Source of the DNA: Lawsonibacter sp.
GTDB taxonomy: Bacteria > Bacillota > Clostridia > Oscillospirales > Oscillospiraceae
Reading direction: 5' to 3'
Length of the DNA stretch: 45,936 nucleotides
Assembly (NCBI GenBank): GCA_022801435.1
Contig: JAAWSG010000014.1
Location: forward strand, 1 to 45,936
The notes under the pieces were generated by a model. The model was not told where the DNA came from. It saw nothing but the letters and a program-made list of their open reading frames with translations, and ran no database searches. A program made the position numbers and the translations under genes. Position 1 is the first letter of the stretch. Each line of letters opens with the position of its first letter. Below, piece by piece: positions 17,906 through 25,372 of the stretch.

Positions 17906-19474
17906 ATGCGCAGATCTTTGAACGCCGCCGTTTTGTTGACTCTGCTGGTCCTTCTGTCCGCCCTTCCCGTCCGGGGGGAGTTCTCCGACGTGCCGGCGGG
18001 CAGCTGGTACAGGGAGGCCGTCACGCAGATGGCGGAGGAGGGGCTGCTGTCCGGCTACCCCGACGGGAGCTTCCGGCCTGACGCGTCCATCACGGCGGCG
18101 GAGTTCGTCACCATCACCGCCCGCTGCGCCGGAGCCGCCCCCGTCCAGGGACAGACCCGCCACTGGGCCGCCGGAAGCATGGAGGCCGCCCTCCAGCGGG
18201 GGTGGTACGACTGGGACGAGCTTCCCCCCACCGGGGAGCGCTTCGACCAGCCCATCTCCCGGCAGCTGGCGGTGAAGATCCTCATGCGGGCCCTCCTGCC
18301 CCAGGCCCGGGGGGACTACAGCACCGAGTCCCGGAAGATCGGGGACTTCTCCACCCTGAGCGGGCGGTACTACGAGCCGGTGCTGGCCGCCTACGCCGCG
18401 GGGATTGTGTCCGGGGACGGGGCGGGGAATTTCCGTCCTCTCAGCTCCCTGAGCCGGGCGGAGGCCTGTGTGCTCTTCCGGAACGCTCTGCGCTCCCAGT
18501 CCGCCGCCCCGCCCCAGCCCTCCGAGCCTCTCCCCGTGCCCCAGCCCGAGCGGACGGTCCAGGGCGGGGTTTCCCAAAACGGCTGGCTCCAGGTGATCGG
18601 AACCCAGCTGTGCAATGAGGCGGGGAACCCTGTTGTCCTCCGGGGCATGAGCAGCCACGGTCTCCAGTGGTACAGCCAGTTCGCCTCCCCTCAGGCCATC
18701 CAGGGCACGGCGGACTGGGGGGCCAACCTGTTCCGCGCCGCCATGTACACCGGCGAGGGGGGATATCTCAGCCGCCCGGAGGAAATGCAGGCCCGGCTGA
18801 CGGAGGCGGTGGACAGCGCGATCCAGCAGGATATGTACACCATCATCGACTGGCACATCCTCTCGGACGGCAGCCCCATGGTCCACGCGGAGGAGGCGGA
18901 ACGCTTCTTCACCGCCATGGCCCAGCGCTACGGGGACCAGCCGGCGGTGCTCTATGAGATCTGCAACGAGCCCAACGGCTCCGCCACCTGGGAGGGGGAT
19001 GTAAAGCCCTACGCCCAGCGGATGATCCAGGCCATCCGGACCTACGCCCCCCGGTCGGTCATTCTGGTGGGCAGCCCCACCTGGAGTCAGGACATCCACC
19101 TGGCCGCCGGGGACCCGCTGGAGGGGGAAAATCTGATGTACACCCTCCACTTCTACGCCGGGACCCACGGGCAGCAGCTGCGGGACCGGGCGGACTATGC
19201 CCTGAGCCGGGGACTGCCCCTCTTCGTGTCCGAGTGGGGGACCAGCCGGGCGGACGGAGGCGGCGGCATCTTCCTGGAGGAGAGCCGGGCCTGGCTGGAT
19301 TTTCTGGACAGCCGGGGCATCAGCTGGTGCGCCTGGTCCCTGTGCGACAAGGATGAGAGCTCCGCCGCCCTTCTCCCCGGCGCCTCCCCGGAGGACGGCT
19401 GGAGCGAGCATGAGCTGAGCACCTCCGGGCAGTTTGTGTTTTCCAGATTTCAAACTACAGGGGCGGTTGGTTGA
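17906..19474 (+). CDS. SLH-domain GH5 glycoside hydrolase (cellulase-like), secreted
   Basis: 522 residues. A signal peptide (about 1-24, ending ALPVRG) is followed by three S-layer-homology-like repeats (about 25-75, 85-132, 145-195; for example LLSGYPDGSFRPDASITAAE and IVSGDGAGNFRPLSSLSRAE), a Pro-rich linker (about 200-216) and a GH5 barrel. The acid/base is E355 in EICNEPNG and the nucleophile E443 in FVSEWGTS. It would be held on the cell surface by the SLH domains and act on a beta-glucan or mannan. Start ATG at 17906 follows AAGGAGAG; upstream in-frame ATG codons lack a ribosome site. A small inverted repeat (GGGGCAT/ATGCCCC, 17852-17874) lies in the leader. Confidence 0.93.
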   Translation: MRRSLNAAVLLTLLVLLSALPVRGEFSDVPAGSWYREAVTQMAEEGLLSGYPDGSFRPDASITAAEFVTITARCAGAAPVQGQTRHWAAGSMEAALQRGWYDWDELPPTGERFDQPISRQLAVKILMRALLPQARGDYSTESRKIGDFSTLSGRYYEPVLAAYAAGIVSGDGAGNFRPLSSLSRAEACVLFRNALRSQSAAPPQPSEPLPVPQPERTVQGGVSQNGWLQVIGTQLCNEAGNPVVLRGMSSHGLQWYSQFASPQAIQGTADWGANLFRAAMYTGEGGYLSRPEEMQARLTEAVDSAIQQDMYTIIDWHILSDGSPMVHAEEAERFFTAMAQRYGDQPAVLYEICNEPNGSATWEGDVKPYAQRMIQAIRTYAPRSVILVGSPTWSQDIHLAAGDPLEGENLMYTLHFYAGTHGQQLRDRADYALSRGLPLFVSEWGTSRADGGGGIFLEESRAWLDFLDSRGISWCAWSLCDKDESSAALLPGASPEDGWSEHELSTSGQFVFSRFQTTGAVG

Positions 19475-19667
19475 CAGCTGCTATTTTTTCGTATATGCCG
19501 AATGATGCAGGAGGCATGACCAGGAAATCCATATATCGCCATTCCGTTTTGTTTGGAAGCGGAGGCGGTCCCCGGTCTGGTGGTCCGTGAGCGGTCCCAC
19601 CCCCACCGCCCGAACACCGCCGTATCCGATCCAGGAGGACCGCTCCCTGATATCCAAGCTGCAATAA

Positions 19668-19714
19668 AAAATCCCGCGGAGGCTGGAGCGCTGTGCTCTC
19701 TTCCGCGGGATTTT
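19668..19714. terminator. Bidirectional terminator between convergent genes
   Basis: Thirteen-base perfect arms AAAATCCCGCGGA (19668-19680) and TCCGCGGGATTTT (19702-19714), T-rich on both sides. The about 190 bases between the GH5 stop and this hairpin hold nothing I can identify. Confidence 0.85.
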
Positions 19715-19739
19715 GTCTGTTTTTCGAGCCTGATCCGTG

Positions 19740-20207
19740 TCAAACCGCATCCTTGGCGGCCTGCGTATCGGCGGCCACCACAAGCAGGAGGGTGTTTTCT
19801 CTCCGGTCCAGGACGGCGTCCTCCAGCTTGGGGATCTCGGCGGGGCGGTAGTCCCGGTTGGCCTCAATCTGCCCCTGGACGTAGCGCTCCAATGCCTCCT
19901 GGGCGGTCTGGGCGTGGTCCTCGGTGTCGAAAACGAGCACCGCCCCCTCCTCACAGGTGGCCCCGGCGGAGCGCAGCAGAGCGCAGCCGGTGAGCTGGGA
20001 GCGCTCCAGGCCGGCCTCCCCCAGGCAGTACAGGGCGAAGGCGGTATCCCCGTCCAGCTCCTCCAGCGTCTCAGAAAAAGCCCCGGCGTCCGCCATAGCC
20101 TGCACGTCCTCCGTCTCGTAGCGGGAACCCGTCTCCCGCTGTCCCCCGCAGGCGGCCAGACCCACCGCCAGCACCAGGGCCAGCAGTCCCGCGGCGCACC
20201 TCTTCAT
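19740..20207 (-). CDS. DUF4358-type lipoprotein
   Basis: 155 residues. A signal peptide with lipobox LAAC (about 17-20) predicts lipidation at C20. The mature part has the layout seen in DUF4358 lipoproteins of Clostridia: GCALLRSAGATCEEGAVLVF, then a helix with QTAQEALERYVQGQIEANRD and YRPAEIPKLEDAVL ... LLLVVAAD. The start overlaps the stop of the upstream SGNH hydrolase gene by four bases (ATGA), so the two are co-translated. Role unknown; the partner suggests cell-envelope work. Confidence 0.8.
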   Translation of the reverse strand: MKRCAAGLLALVLAVGLAACGGQRETGSRYETEDVQAMADAGAFSETLEELDGDTAFALYCLGEAGLERSQLTGCALLRSAGATCEEGAVLVFDTEDHAQTAQEALERYVQGQIEANRDYRPAEIPKLEDAVLDRRENTLLLVVAADTQAAKDAV

Positions 20208-21118
20208 TCTTCTCCACTCCCCTCCGGCTGTACCGTCTCCGCCTCGGGCTCCTCCACCGGGGGCGGGCCGTCCGGGTACAGCGTATCAAACTCCACTGTG
20301 TGGGCCTTCAAATACTCCAGCCACCGCCGGCAGTACTCCGCGCTCAGGTGGACCCCGTCGTGGCTGCCCTCCGCCGGCAGTTCCCCGTTCTCATCCACAA
20401 ACTCTGTATAGAGGTCCAGGAAAACCGCCTGCTTCTCCTCCGCCGCCTGGCGCATCAGGTCGTTGTACACCCGCAGGTGGTCGTTGGTCAGGTTGTACTT
20501 GTTGCCGTTGGCGGCGACAATCTGCCCCTCGTTCAGGGGAATCAGGCCCTGTATGTAGATGACCGCCTGGGGCTGAAGCCGCCGGATATGGTCGATGGCG
20601 GCGCAGTAGCTCTGATAGAAGCCGGCGTCATTGTAGTAGCCCAGCTCGTTGACCCCCAGGGACAGATAGACCTGGCTGTACTGCTCCAGGGCCAGGGCCT
20701 CCAGGAGGGTATACTTCTCGCCGTCAATGGTCAGGGCCTTTTTCTCCTCCAGCTTGAAGATGGACAGGCCGTTGGAGGTCAGGTTTTTCCCTGTGCCGAT
20801 GCCGCTGTAGATGAGGAAGCCGTCGGTGCGGGAGTCCCCCACGAAGGCGGCGTTCTGAAAGTAGCTGTTGTCCACCGGCGCGCGCTCCGGGGCGGGCCGG
20901 GTGAAGTCATAGGTCTCCGCCGGGCTGGAGGGGTCCTGTTCCGGCAGCGGCGCGGGGGACTTCTCCTTTGGGAGGGACTGCCCGGGGGGAGGGGGCTCAG
21001 GCGCCGGCCTCCCCACTGTCCAGGCCAGCCAGCACAGGGCCGCCGCCGCGGCGACTCCCAGCGCAAGGCCAAGGACACGGACCTTTAGCTGCCTTTTGCC
21101 CCGGTATATGATTGGCAT
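20204..21118 (-). CDS. SGNH/GDSL-family hydrolase, membrane-anchored
   Basis: 304 residues. A single N-terminal hydrophobic segment (about 13-34) and a Pro-rich spacer precede the catalytic domain. SGNH blocks are visible: GDSRTDG with S96 as nucleophile, SLGVNELG with N157, and HDGVHLSAEY with D254 and H257. Such extracytoplasmic esterases deacylate cell-wall or surface glycans. Start ATG at 21118 follows AAGGAGG. It sits 27 bp after the ThrE C-terminal-type gene and overlaps the lipoprotein gene. Confidence 0.88.
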   Translation of the reverse strand: MPIIYRGKRQLKVRVLGLALGVAAAAALCWLAWTVGRPAPEPPPPGQSLPKEKSPAPLPEQDPSSPAETYDFTRPAPERAPVDNSYFQNAAFVGDSRTDGFLIYSGIGTGKNLTSNGLSIFKLEEKKALTIDGEKYTLLEALALEQYSQVYLSLGVNELGYYNDAGFYQSYCAAIDHIRRLQPQAVIYIQGLIPLNEGQIVAANGNKYNLTNDHLRVYNDLMRQAAEEKQAVFLDLYTEFVDENGELPAEGSHDGVHLSAEYCRRWLEYLKAHTVEFDTLYPDGPPPVEEPEAETVQPEGSGEE

Positions 21119-21145
21119 GGATGACCGCCTCCTTTTGGCAAACCG

Positions 21146-21595
21146 TCAGTGTTTTCGGGGGAGCAGCGCCCGCAGCACCGAGGAGGCCAGCATCGCTCCC
21201 ACGGACAGGGCGGCGGCCACTCCGAAGGTGTGGAGCAGGGCGTTGAGGAACAGGTCGGTCTCCCCCTCCACACAGTACCGCATGGCGTAATAGATACCCG
21301 CCCCCGGGACCAGGGGCAGCAGGGCGACCAGCAGGTAGCTGGTGACGGGACAGCGGCGCAGGCGGGCCATCCCCTCGGAGTAGAGCCCGATGGAAACCGC
21401 CGCCAGGAAGGCGCACTCGATCTCCCCCGCGTCCAGCAGCCGGCCCGCCAGCAGATAGCACAGCCAGCCCACCGCGCCCCCCAGGCCGCAGATACTCAGG
21501 CCGACACCCTGGATATTAAAAACAAGCCCAAAGCCGATGCAGGCCACAAAGGCCCACAGGCAGGGCAGGACATAGATGGTGAGCAGCTCCTGCAC
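21146..21595 (-). CDS. Threonine/serine exporter, small membrane subunit (ThrE_2)
   Basis: 149 residues with about five hydrophobic helices. The stretches FGLVFNIQGVGLSICGLGGA and LLPLVPGAGIYYAMRYCVEG are typical of the ThrE C-terminal-like proteins (PF12821, DUF3815). In many Firmicutes the two halves of ThrE are separate genes in tandem, as here. The start is GTG at 21595, with AAGGAGG formed across the stop codon of the upstream partner. Confidence 0.88.
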   Translation of the reverse strand: MQELLTIYVLPCLWAFVACIGFGLVFNIQGVGLSICGLGGAVGWLCYLLAGRLLDAGEIECAFLAAVSIGLYSEGMARLRRCPVTSYLLVALLPLVPGAGIYYAMRYCVEGETDLFLNALLHTFGVAAALSVGAMLASSVLRALLPRKH

Positions 21596-21606
21596 CCTAA
21601 CCCTCC

Positions 21607-22362
21607 TTACAGCCCCCGGGCCACCAGCATGGGGAGCGCACTGCCCAGGGCGATTGCCGTGGCGACAAGGATGACCTCCGCCATCCGGTTCACCCCGGAG
21701 ATGACATCCCCGCCCATAATCTCCCGCATGGCGTTGGTCAGGGAAATCCCCGGAACCAGCAGCATCAGCGTACCGATGGTCACCGCCTCCACGCTGTTCC
21801 CCACCCCGCTGCGCACCAGCATCAGCGCCAGACCGGCCGCCGCCGCCGCGCAGACCGCGGTGCGGAAGAACTGGTTGGAGCCGGTGAGCCGCTGTCCATA
21901 AAGCATCAGCAGGCTGACCGCCAGCCCGCAGAAAGCGGCGGCGAAGCCGTCAGCCAGGCCGCCCCCCAGAAAGAGGGCAAAAAAGGCAGCCGCCAGCACG
22001 TGGCCTGCCAGCACCACCCCCGCCGGGTAGACCCGCCGCTGGGGCAGGGCGTCCACCAGGGCCTGGGCCTCCTCCACGGCGGGAGGGGACTGGCACAGCC
22101 GGCGGCACAGCTGATTGCACCGCTCCAGCAGCTCGATATCCGTGCCGTGGGCCGGGATGCGGCACATCCGGGTGACAGGGTGTCCCTGGGGGGTGGTCAG
22201 GCTGACAATCAGGCAGTTGGGGATGGCGAACACCTGGGGCTCCAGCCCGTAGGCGGACAGAAGCCGGTTGACCGACTCCTCCACCCGGTAGATCTCCGCG
22301 CCGCTGGTCATCAAAAGCCTGCCCAGCTCAGCGCCCAGCGTAATCAGCCGGTCATAGTCCAT
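21607..22362 (-). CDS. Threonine/serine exporter, large subunit (ThrE_1)
   Basis: 251 residues. A soluble N-terminal half (about 1-115; LGRLLMTSGAEIYRVEESVN is characteristic of PF06738) precedes five hydrophobic helices, including VPGISLTNAMREIMGGDVIS. With the next gene it would form a complete split ThrE exporter for threonine, serine or related small molecules. Start ATG at 22362; a GTG three codons upstream is possible. First gene of an operon thrE_1, thrE_2, SGNH hydrolase, DUF4358 lipoprotein. Confidence 0.9.
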   Translation of the reverse strand: MDYDRLITLGAELGRLLMTSGAEIYRVEESVNRLLSAYGLEPQVFAIPNCLIVSLTTPQGHPVTRMCRIPAHGTDIELLERCNQLCRRLCQSPPAVEEAQALVDALPQRRVYPAGVVLAGHVLAAAFFALFLGGGLADGFAAAFCGLAVSLLMLYGQRLTGSNQFFRTAVCAAAAAGLALMLVRSGVGNSVEAVTIGTLMLLVPGISLTNAMREIMGGDVISGVNRMAEVILVATAIALGSALPMLVARGL

Positions 22363-22405
22363 TGCTCCCACTCTTTCCCCACCCTCCGGAAGGATTCCAC
22401 CACTG

Positions 22406-22433
22406 AGGATACCACATTTCCAACAAAATTCAA
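22406..22433 (-). promoter_or_regulatory. Possible promoter of the thrE operon
   Basis: Minus strand TTGAAT (22433-22428), 16-base spacer, TATCCT (22411-22406) with a TGG extension. Confidence 0.4.
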
Positions 22434-22513
22434 GTGACAATTCTGTTACAGTTTCCCGTATCGGGGCGGAACCGCAGCGGGGCATACTCTCCCTTGGCCG
22501 CCGCGGAATTCAG

Positions 22514-22565
22514 TTGTAATATTTTACAAAATATCCTGGACAACGGAGTAAAAATATGGTATATT
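22514..22565 (+). promoter_or_regulatory. Promoter with adjoining inverted repeat, phosphoribosyltransferase gene
   Basis: TGGACA (22537-22542), 17-base spacer, TATATT (22560-22565). Immediately upstream lies TTGTAA-TATT-TTACAA (22514-22529), a perfect 6-bp inverted repeat positioned like a regulator site. The leader to ATG 22631 is about 58 bases. Confidence 0.6.
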
Positions 22566-22630
22566 TGAGGGGAGCATTGCGGCACGCGCTCAGCCGGAGC
22601 GCCCAAATGAAATCAAAAGGAGGCAGCAAG

Positions 22631-23272
22631 ATGGAACCTAGGTTTTATAAGCTCCCTGTCTGTGTCGGGGATGTGTCCCTGCATGTGGCGAAGGGGCACT
22701 TTGCCACCCGGAACAGCCACACCAACTACTTCATCGATGTGACCAACCAGCAGTCCTGCCTGAAGGACGCGGAGGCGGTAGCCCAGCAGCTGGCCCAGCG
22801 GAACCTGACCAACGACACCCTCATCGACACCATCCTGTGTATGGACGGGACCCGGGTCATTGGGACCTGTCTGGCCCAGCAGCTCACCCGCAGCGGCTAC
22901 CGCTCCATAAACGCGGGGCGGGAAATCTGCATCCTGCGGGAGAACGTGACCAAGGACGGCAGCATGATTTTCCGGGACAACGCCAAATTCATGCTGGAGG
23001 GCAAAAACGTGCTGCTCCTGCTGGCCTCGGTCACCACCGGCGGGACCGCCCAGAAGGGGATCAGCTGTGTCCAGCACTACCAGGGCAAGGTGGTGGGGAT
23101 TGCCGCCATCTACAGCCACGTGAAGGAGATTGGCGGCATCCGGGTGGTCTCTCTGTTTGACACGGGGGATCTGCCGGGGTACGCCAGCTACGCGCCGGAG
23201 GAGTGCCCCCTGTGCAGGCAGAAGCAGGAGCTGGACGCGGTGGTAGACAAGTTTGGCTATTCCGCGCTGTAG
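22631..23272 (+). CDS. Orotate phosphoribosyltransferase-like protein with altered PRPP loop
   Basis: 213 residues. The fold resembles type I phosphoribosyltransferases of the PyrE kind: an N-terminal hood (LPVCVGDVSLHVAKGHFATR), a central DTILCMDGTRVIGTCLAQQL stretch, and a PRPP-loop-like sequence VLLLLASVTTGGTAQK (127-142). Normal PRPP loops carry two acidic residues before the TGGT; here that position reads LAS, so ribose binding may differ. The C-terminus has ECPLCRQK (191-198), a CxxC pair. Start ATG at 22631 behind AAAGGAGG. Alone between two terminators; no pyr genes nearby, so a role in pyrimidine synthesis is not supported. Confidence 0.72.
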   Translation: MEPRFYKLPVCVGDVSLHVAKGHFATRNSHTNYFIDVTNQQSCLKDAEAVAQQLAQRNLTNDTLIDTILCMDGTRVIGTCLAQQLTRSGYRSINAGREICILRENVTKDGSMIFRDNAKFMLEGKNVLLLLASVTTGGTAQKGISCVQHYQGKVVGIAAIYSHVKEIGGIRVVSLFDTGDLPGYASYAPEECPLCRQKQELDAVVDKFGYSAL

Positions 23273-23302
23273 AAAACAGCCTTTTTATTACAGTCTGCAG
23301 CA

Positions 23303-23340
23303 TACAGCCCCCGGGGAGCGGTTCCCCGGGGGCTGTATTT
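23303..23340. terminator. Strong bidirectional terminator
   Basis: Perfect 15-base arms TACAGCCCCCGGGGA (23303-23317) and TCCCCGGGGGCTGTA (23323-23337), loop GCGGT, between convergent genes. Confidence 0.9.
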
Positions 23341-23348
23341 GCGAAAAA

Positions 23349-24971
23349 TCAATCCTGAAGGGTATAGGCGATATAGGTCAGATGGTCCCCCAGACGCTCC
23401 AGGTTGGAGACCAGGTTGATAAAGATCCCGCTGGACTCGGGCCGGCACTCCCCCAGGTTGAGCCGTTCGATGTGCCGGTTGATTAACTGCTTGCGCATCC
23501 CGTCGATCTCCTCCTCCACCCGGTCCACCTCGGGCAGAAGGCCGGGGTCCCGCTCCAGGACCACCCGCCGGGTCAGGGCGTACAGCTCCTCCACCCGCCC
23601 GGCCATTCTGTCCAGCTCCCCCTTGACGTTTTCGGAAAAATCCAGCCCCCGGTCCGCCGCCCGCTGGGTGTACTTGGTCAGGTTGTCGGCGATCTCGGCG
23701 ATACGCATCACGTCCCCCACGCTGCTGTGCAGGTCGGAGATGCTCCGGTCCTCGGACAGCTTGCTCTTGGCGGCCAGACGGATGAGGTAGTCCACCATGG
23801 ACTGGCTGATATCCCCCGCCCGGTCAATGAGCTCATGGGTGGGGGAGATGAGTCCCCGGTCCTTCTGCTGGAAGGAGCGGAACCCGGTGCGGAAGGCCTC
23901 CATAGCGGTGTCGGACAGGCGGACCAGCTCCTTCTCCAGCTGGGAGACCGCCAGGGAGGGGGAGGCAAGCATACGCTCGTCCAGGAAGGTCTGCACCGTC
24001 TTGTCCTGCCGCTCCCGAACCAGCAGCTCGGAGGCCCGGACGAAGCCGCCGCACAGGGGGAGGAACAGGATGGTACAGGTGAGGTTGAAGAAGGTGTGGA
24101 ACATGGCGATCTGGGTGGCGGCGGAGTGGAACCAGCTCTGGAAGGTGTCCGCCATGAAGGAGGGCCAGCACGCCAGCAGGACGAAAAAGAGGACCGAGCC
24201 CAAGCAGTTGAACATCAGGTGAATCAGCCCCGCTCTTCTGGCGTTGGTCCCGGCGGTGAAGGAGGACATCAGGGCGGTGACGCAGGAGCCGATATTGGTC
24301 CCCAGGATGATATAGAGCACCTCGTTCCCCCCGGAGCCGATGGTCAGGCCCGCCACCGACATGGCGATAATCACTGAGGTGGTGGCGGAGCTGGACTGGA
24401 CCAGGGCGGTGAGGAGGATTCCCAGCAGGAAGAGCAGGAAGGGGTTGGTCACGGTCTCGAAGAGGTACTGAATCTGGTCCCGGTTGGCCTTCATGGCGTC
24501 CGACATCAGGGCCAGGCCGATGAAGATCAGCCCCAGCCCGGCCAGAATCATGCCCGTCCGCTTGGTGCTGTCCCGCTTGCAGACCGAGCTCATCATGATC
24601 CCAAGGAACACCAGGACCTGGATATAGGTCGTGACGGGAAAGGCGCTGAGGGCGGCGATCTGAGCGGTAATGGTGGTTCCGATGTTGGCCCCCATAATCA
24701 TGGCCGCCGCCTGATAGAGGTTCATCACCCCCACGTTGACAAAGCCCACAATGAGCACCGTGGTCACGCCGGAGCTCTGAATCAGAGCAGTGGCCGCCGC
24801 GCCGATGCCCACGTTGACCAGCCGCTTGTCCGCGGTACGGCCAAACAGCTCCTTAATTTTGCCGGTGGCCAGCTGCTCAATATTGGCGGTAAGCAGGTGT
24901 ACCCCCACCAGGAATACCCCCGTACCCGCCAGCAGCCGGACAACGAACAGTGTAATCTCCCCAATTGTCAT
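23349..24971 (-). CDS. Na/Pi cotransporter family protein with PhoU-like domain
   Basis: 540 residues. Two inverted membrane repeats, each with the family's QSS motif (ALIQSSGVTTVL and ALVQSSSATTSV), and IMGANIGTTITAQ and ILGTNIGSCVTAL in the paired positions. The C-terminal 200 residues are a PhoU-like helical domain (SQLEKELVRLSDTAMEAFRT, NLERLGDHLTYIAYTLQD). It is expected to move phosphate or a related anion with Na+. Start ATG at 24971. Together with the Na+-type V-ATPase it suggests Na+ is important in this cell's energetics, which is inference. Confidence 0.94.
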   Translation of the reverse strand: MTIGEITLFVVRLLAGTGVFLVGVHLLTANIEQLATGKIKELFGRTADKRLVNVGIGAAATALIQSSGVTTVLIVGFVNVGVMNLYQAAAMIMGANIGTTITAQIAALSAFPVTTYIQVLVFLGIMMSSVCKRDSTKRTGMILAGLGLIFIGLALMSDAMKANRDQIQYLFETVTNPFLLFLLGILLTALVQSSSATTSVIIAMSVAGLTIGSGGNEVLYIILGTNIGSCVTALMSSFTAGTNARRAGLIHLMFNCLGSVLFFVLLACWPSFMADTFQSWFHSAATQIAMFHTFFNLTCTILFLPLCGGFVRASELLVRERQDKTVQTFLDERMLASPSLAVSQLEKELVRLSDTAMEAFRTGFRSFQQKDRGLISPTHELIDRAGDISQSMVDYLIRLAAKSKLSEDRSISDLHSSVGDVMRIAEIADNLTKYTQRAADRGLDFSENVKGELDRMAGRVEELYALTRRVVLERDPGLLPEVDRVEEEIDGMRKQLINRHIERLNLGECRPESSGIFINLVSNLERLGDHLTYIAYTLQD

Positions 24972-25012
24972 TTGATTTCCTCACTTTTCGATTCGTTCTT
25001 ATCCCTGTTCCA

Positions 25013-25041
25013 TCTATACCGTATTTGGGCGGAGATGTCAA
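25013..25041 (-). promoter_or_regulatory. Promoter of the Na/Pi transporter gene
   Basis: Minus strand TTGACA (25041-25036), 17-base spacer, TATAGA (25018-25013). Leader about 35 bases. Confidence 0.75.
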
Positions 25042-25070
25042 GTAAAATTTCCGTAAAGTGTTCCCGCCCC

Positions 25071-25100
25071 TTGACACTGGGCCGCCGTGCGGCCTATACT
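25071..25100 (+). promoter_or_regulatory. Strong promoter with a palindrome in its spacer (32-residue peptide gene)
   Basis: Perfect TTGACA (25071-25076), 18-base spacer, TATACT (25095-25100). The spacer contains GGCCGC-CGT-GCGGCC (25080-25094), a perfect inverted repeat placed exactly where a repressor or a MerR-like activator could act. Confidence 0.75.
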
Positions 25101-25139
25101 GACCACAAGGCACGCATTACACAAAGCAGGAGGTATCTA

Positions 25140-25238
25140 TTGGCCGACTACCAGTACAACACTCCAACATCTGAAGCCTTCCAAGCACTGCTCAACCCCG
25201 GTTTCACCTGGGAGGTCTGGTCCCGCTGCCCCGACTGA
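25140..25238 (+). CDS. 32-residue peptide, function unknown
   Basis: A TTG start at 25140 sits seven bases after AGGAGG and opens a 32-codon frame, amino end MADYQYNTPTSEAFQALLNP, carboxyl end GFTWEVWSRCPD, with two Trp, one Cys and a net negative charge. There is no signal peptide or membrane helix. The unit is complete: near-consensus promoter 40 bases upstream and an intrinsic terminator beginning 8 bases after the stop. Codon third positions become strongly G/C in the second half, like neighbouring genes. It could be a signalling or RiPP-like precursor, a small regulatory protein, or a leader. No modification or export enzymes lie next to it. I do not recognise the family. Confidence 0.6.
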   Translation: MADYQYNTPTSEAFQALLNPGFTWEVWSRCPD

Positions 25239-25245
25239 TTCGTTC

Positions 25246-25281
25246 TCCCCCGCTTTTGTTCTCTGGGCGGGGGATTTTTTT
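25246..25281 (+). terminator. Intrinsic terminator of the peptide gene
   Basis: Arms TCCCCCGC (25246-25253) and GCGGGGGA (25267-25274), then seven T. It separates the peptide unit from the rpoN promoter. Confidence 0.85.
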
Positions 25282-25300
25282 ATTCTCCAGCTCTTCCCCC

Positions 25301-25329
25301 TTGCGAAGCGGAGAGAAATTTGATATAAT
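25301..25329 (+). promoter_or_regulatory. Promoter of rpoN
   Basis: TTGCGA (25301-25306), 17-base spacer, TATAAT (25324-25329) with an extended TGA upstream. The start codon is about 37 bases beyond the likely transcription start. Confidence 0.72.
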
Positions 25330-25372
25330 GCCAACGGAATGGATGGGGAAACAGAGAGGAGAGGGACACCGG

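Noticed and set aside
17810..19453. A 547-codon minus-strand frame opposite the GH5 gene
   Set aside because: No start signals or domain; the plus-strand gene has a signal peptide, SLH repeats and GH5 catalytic residues.
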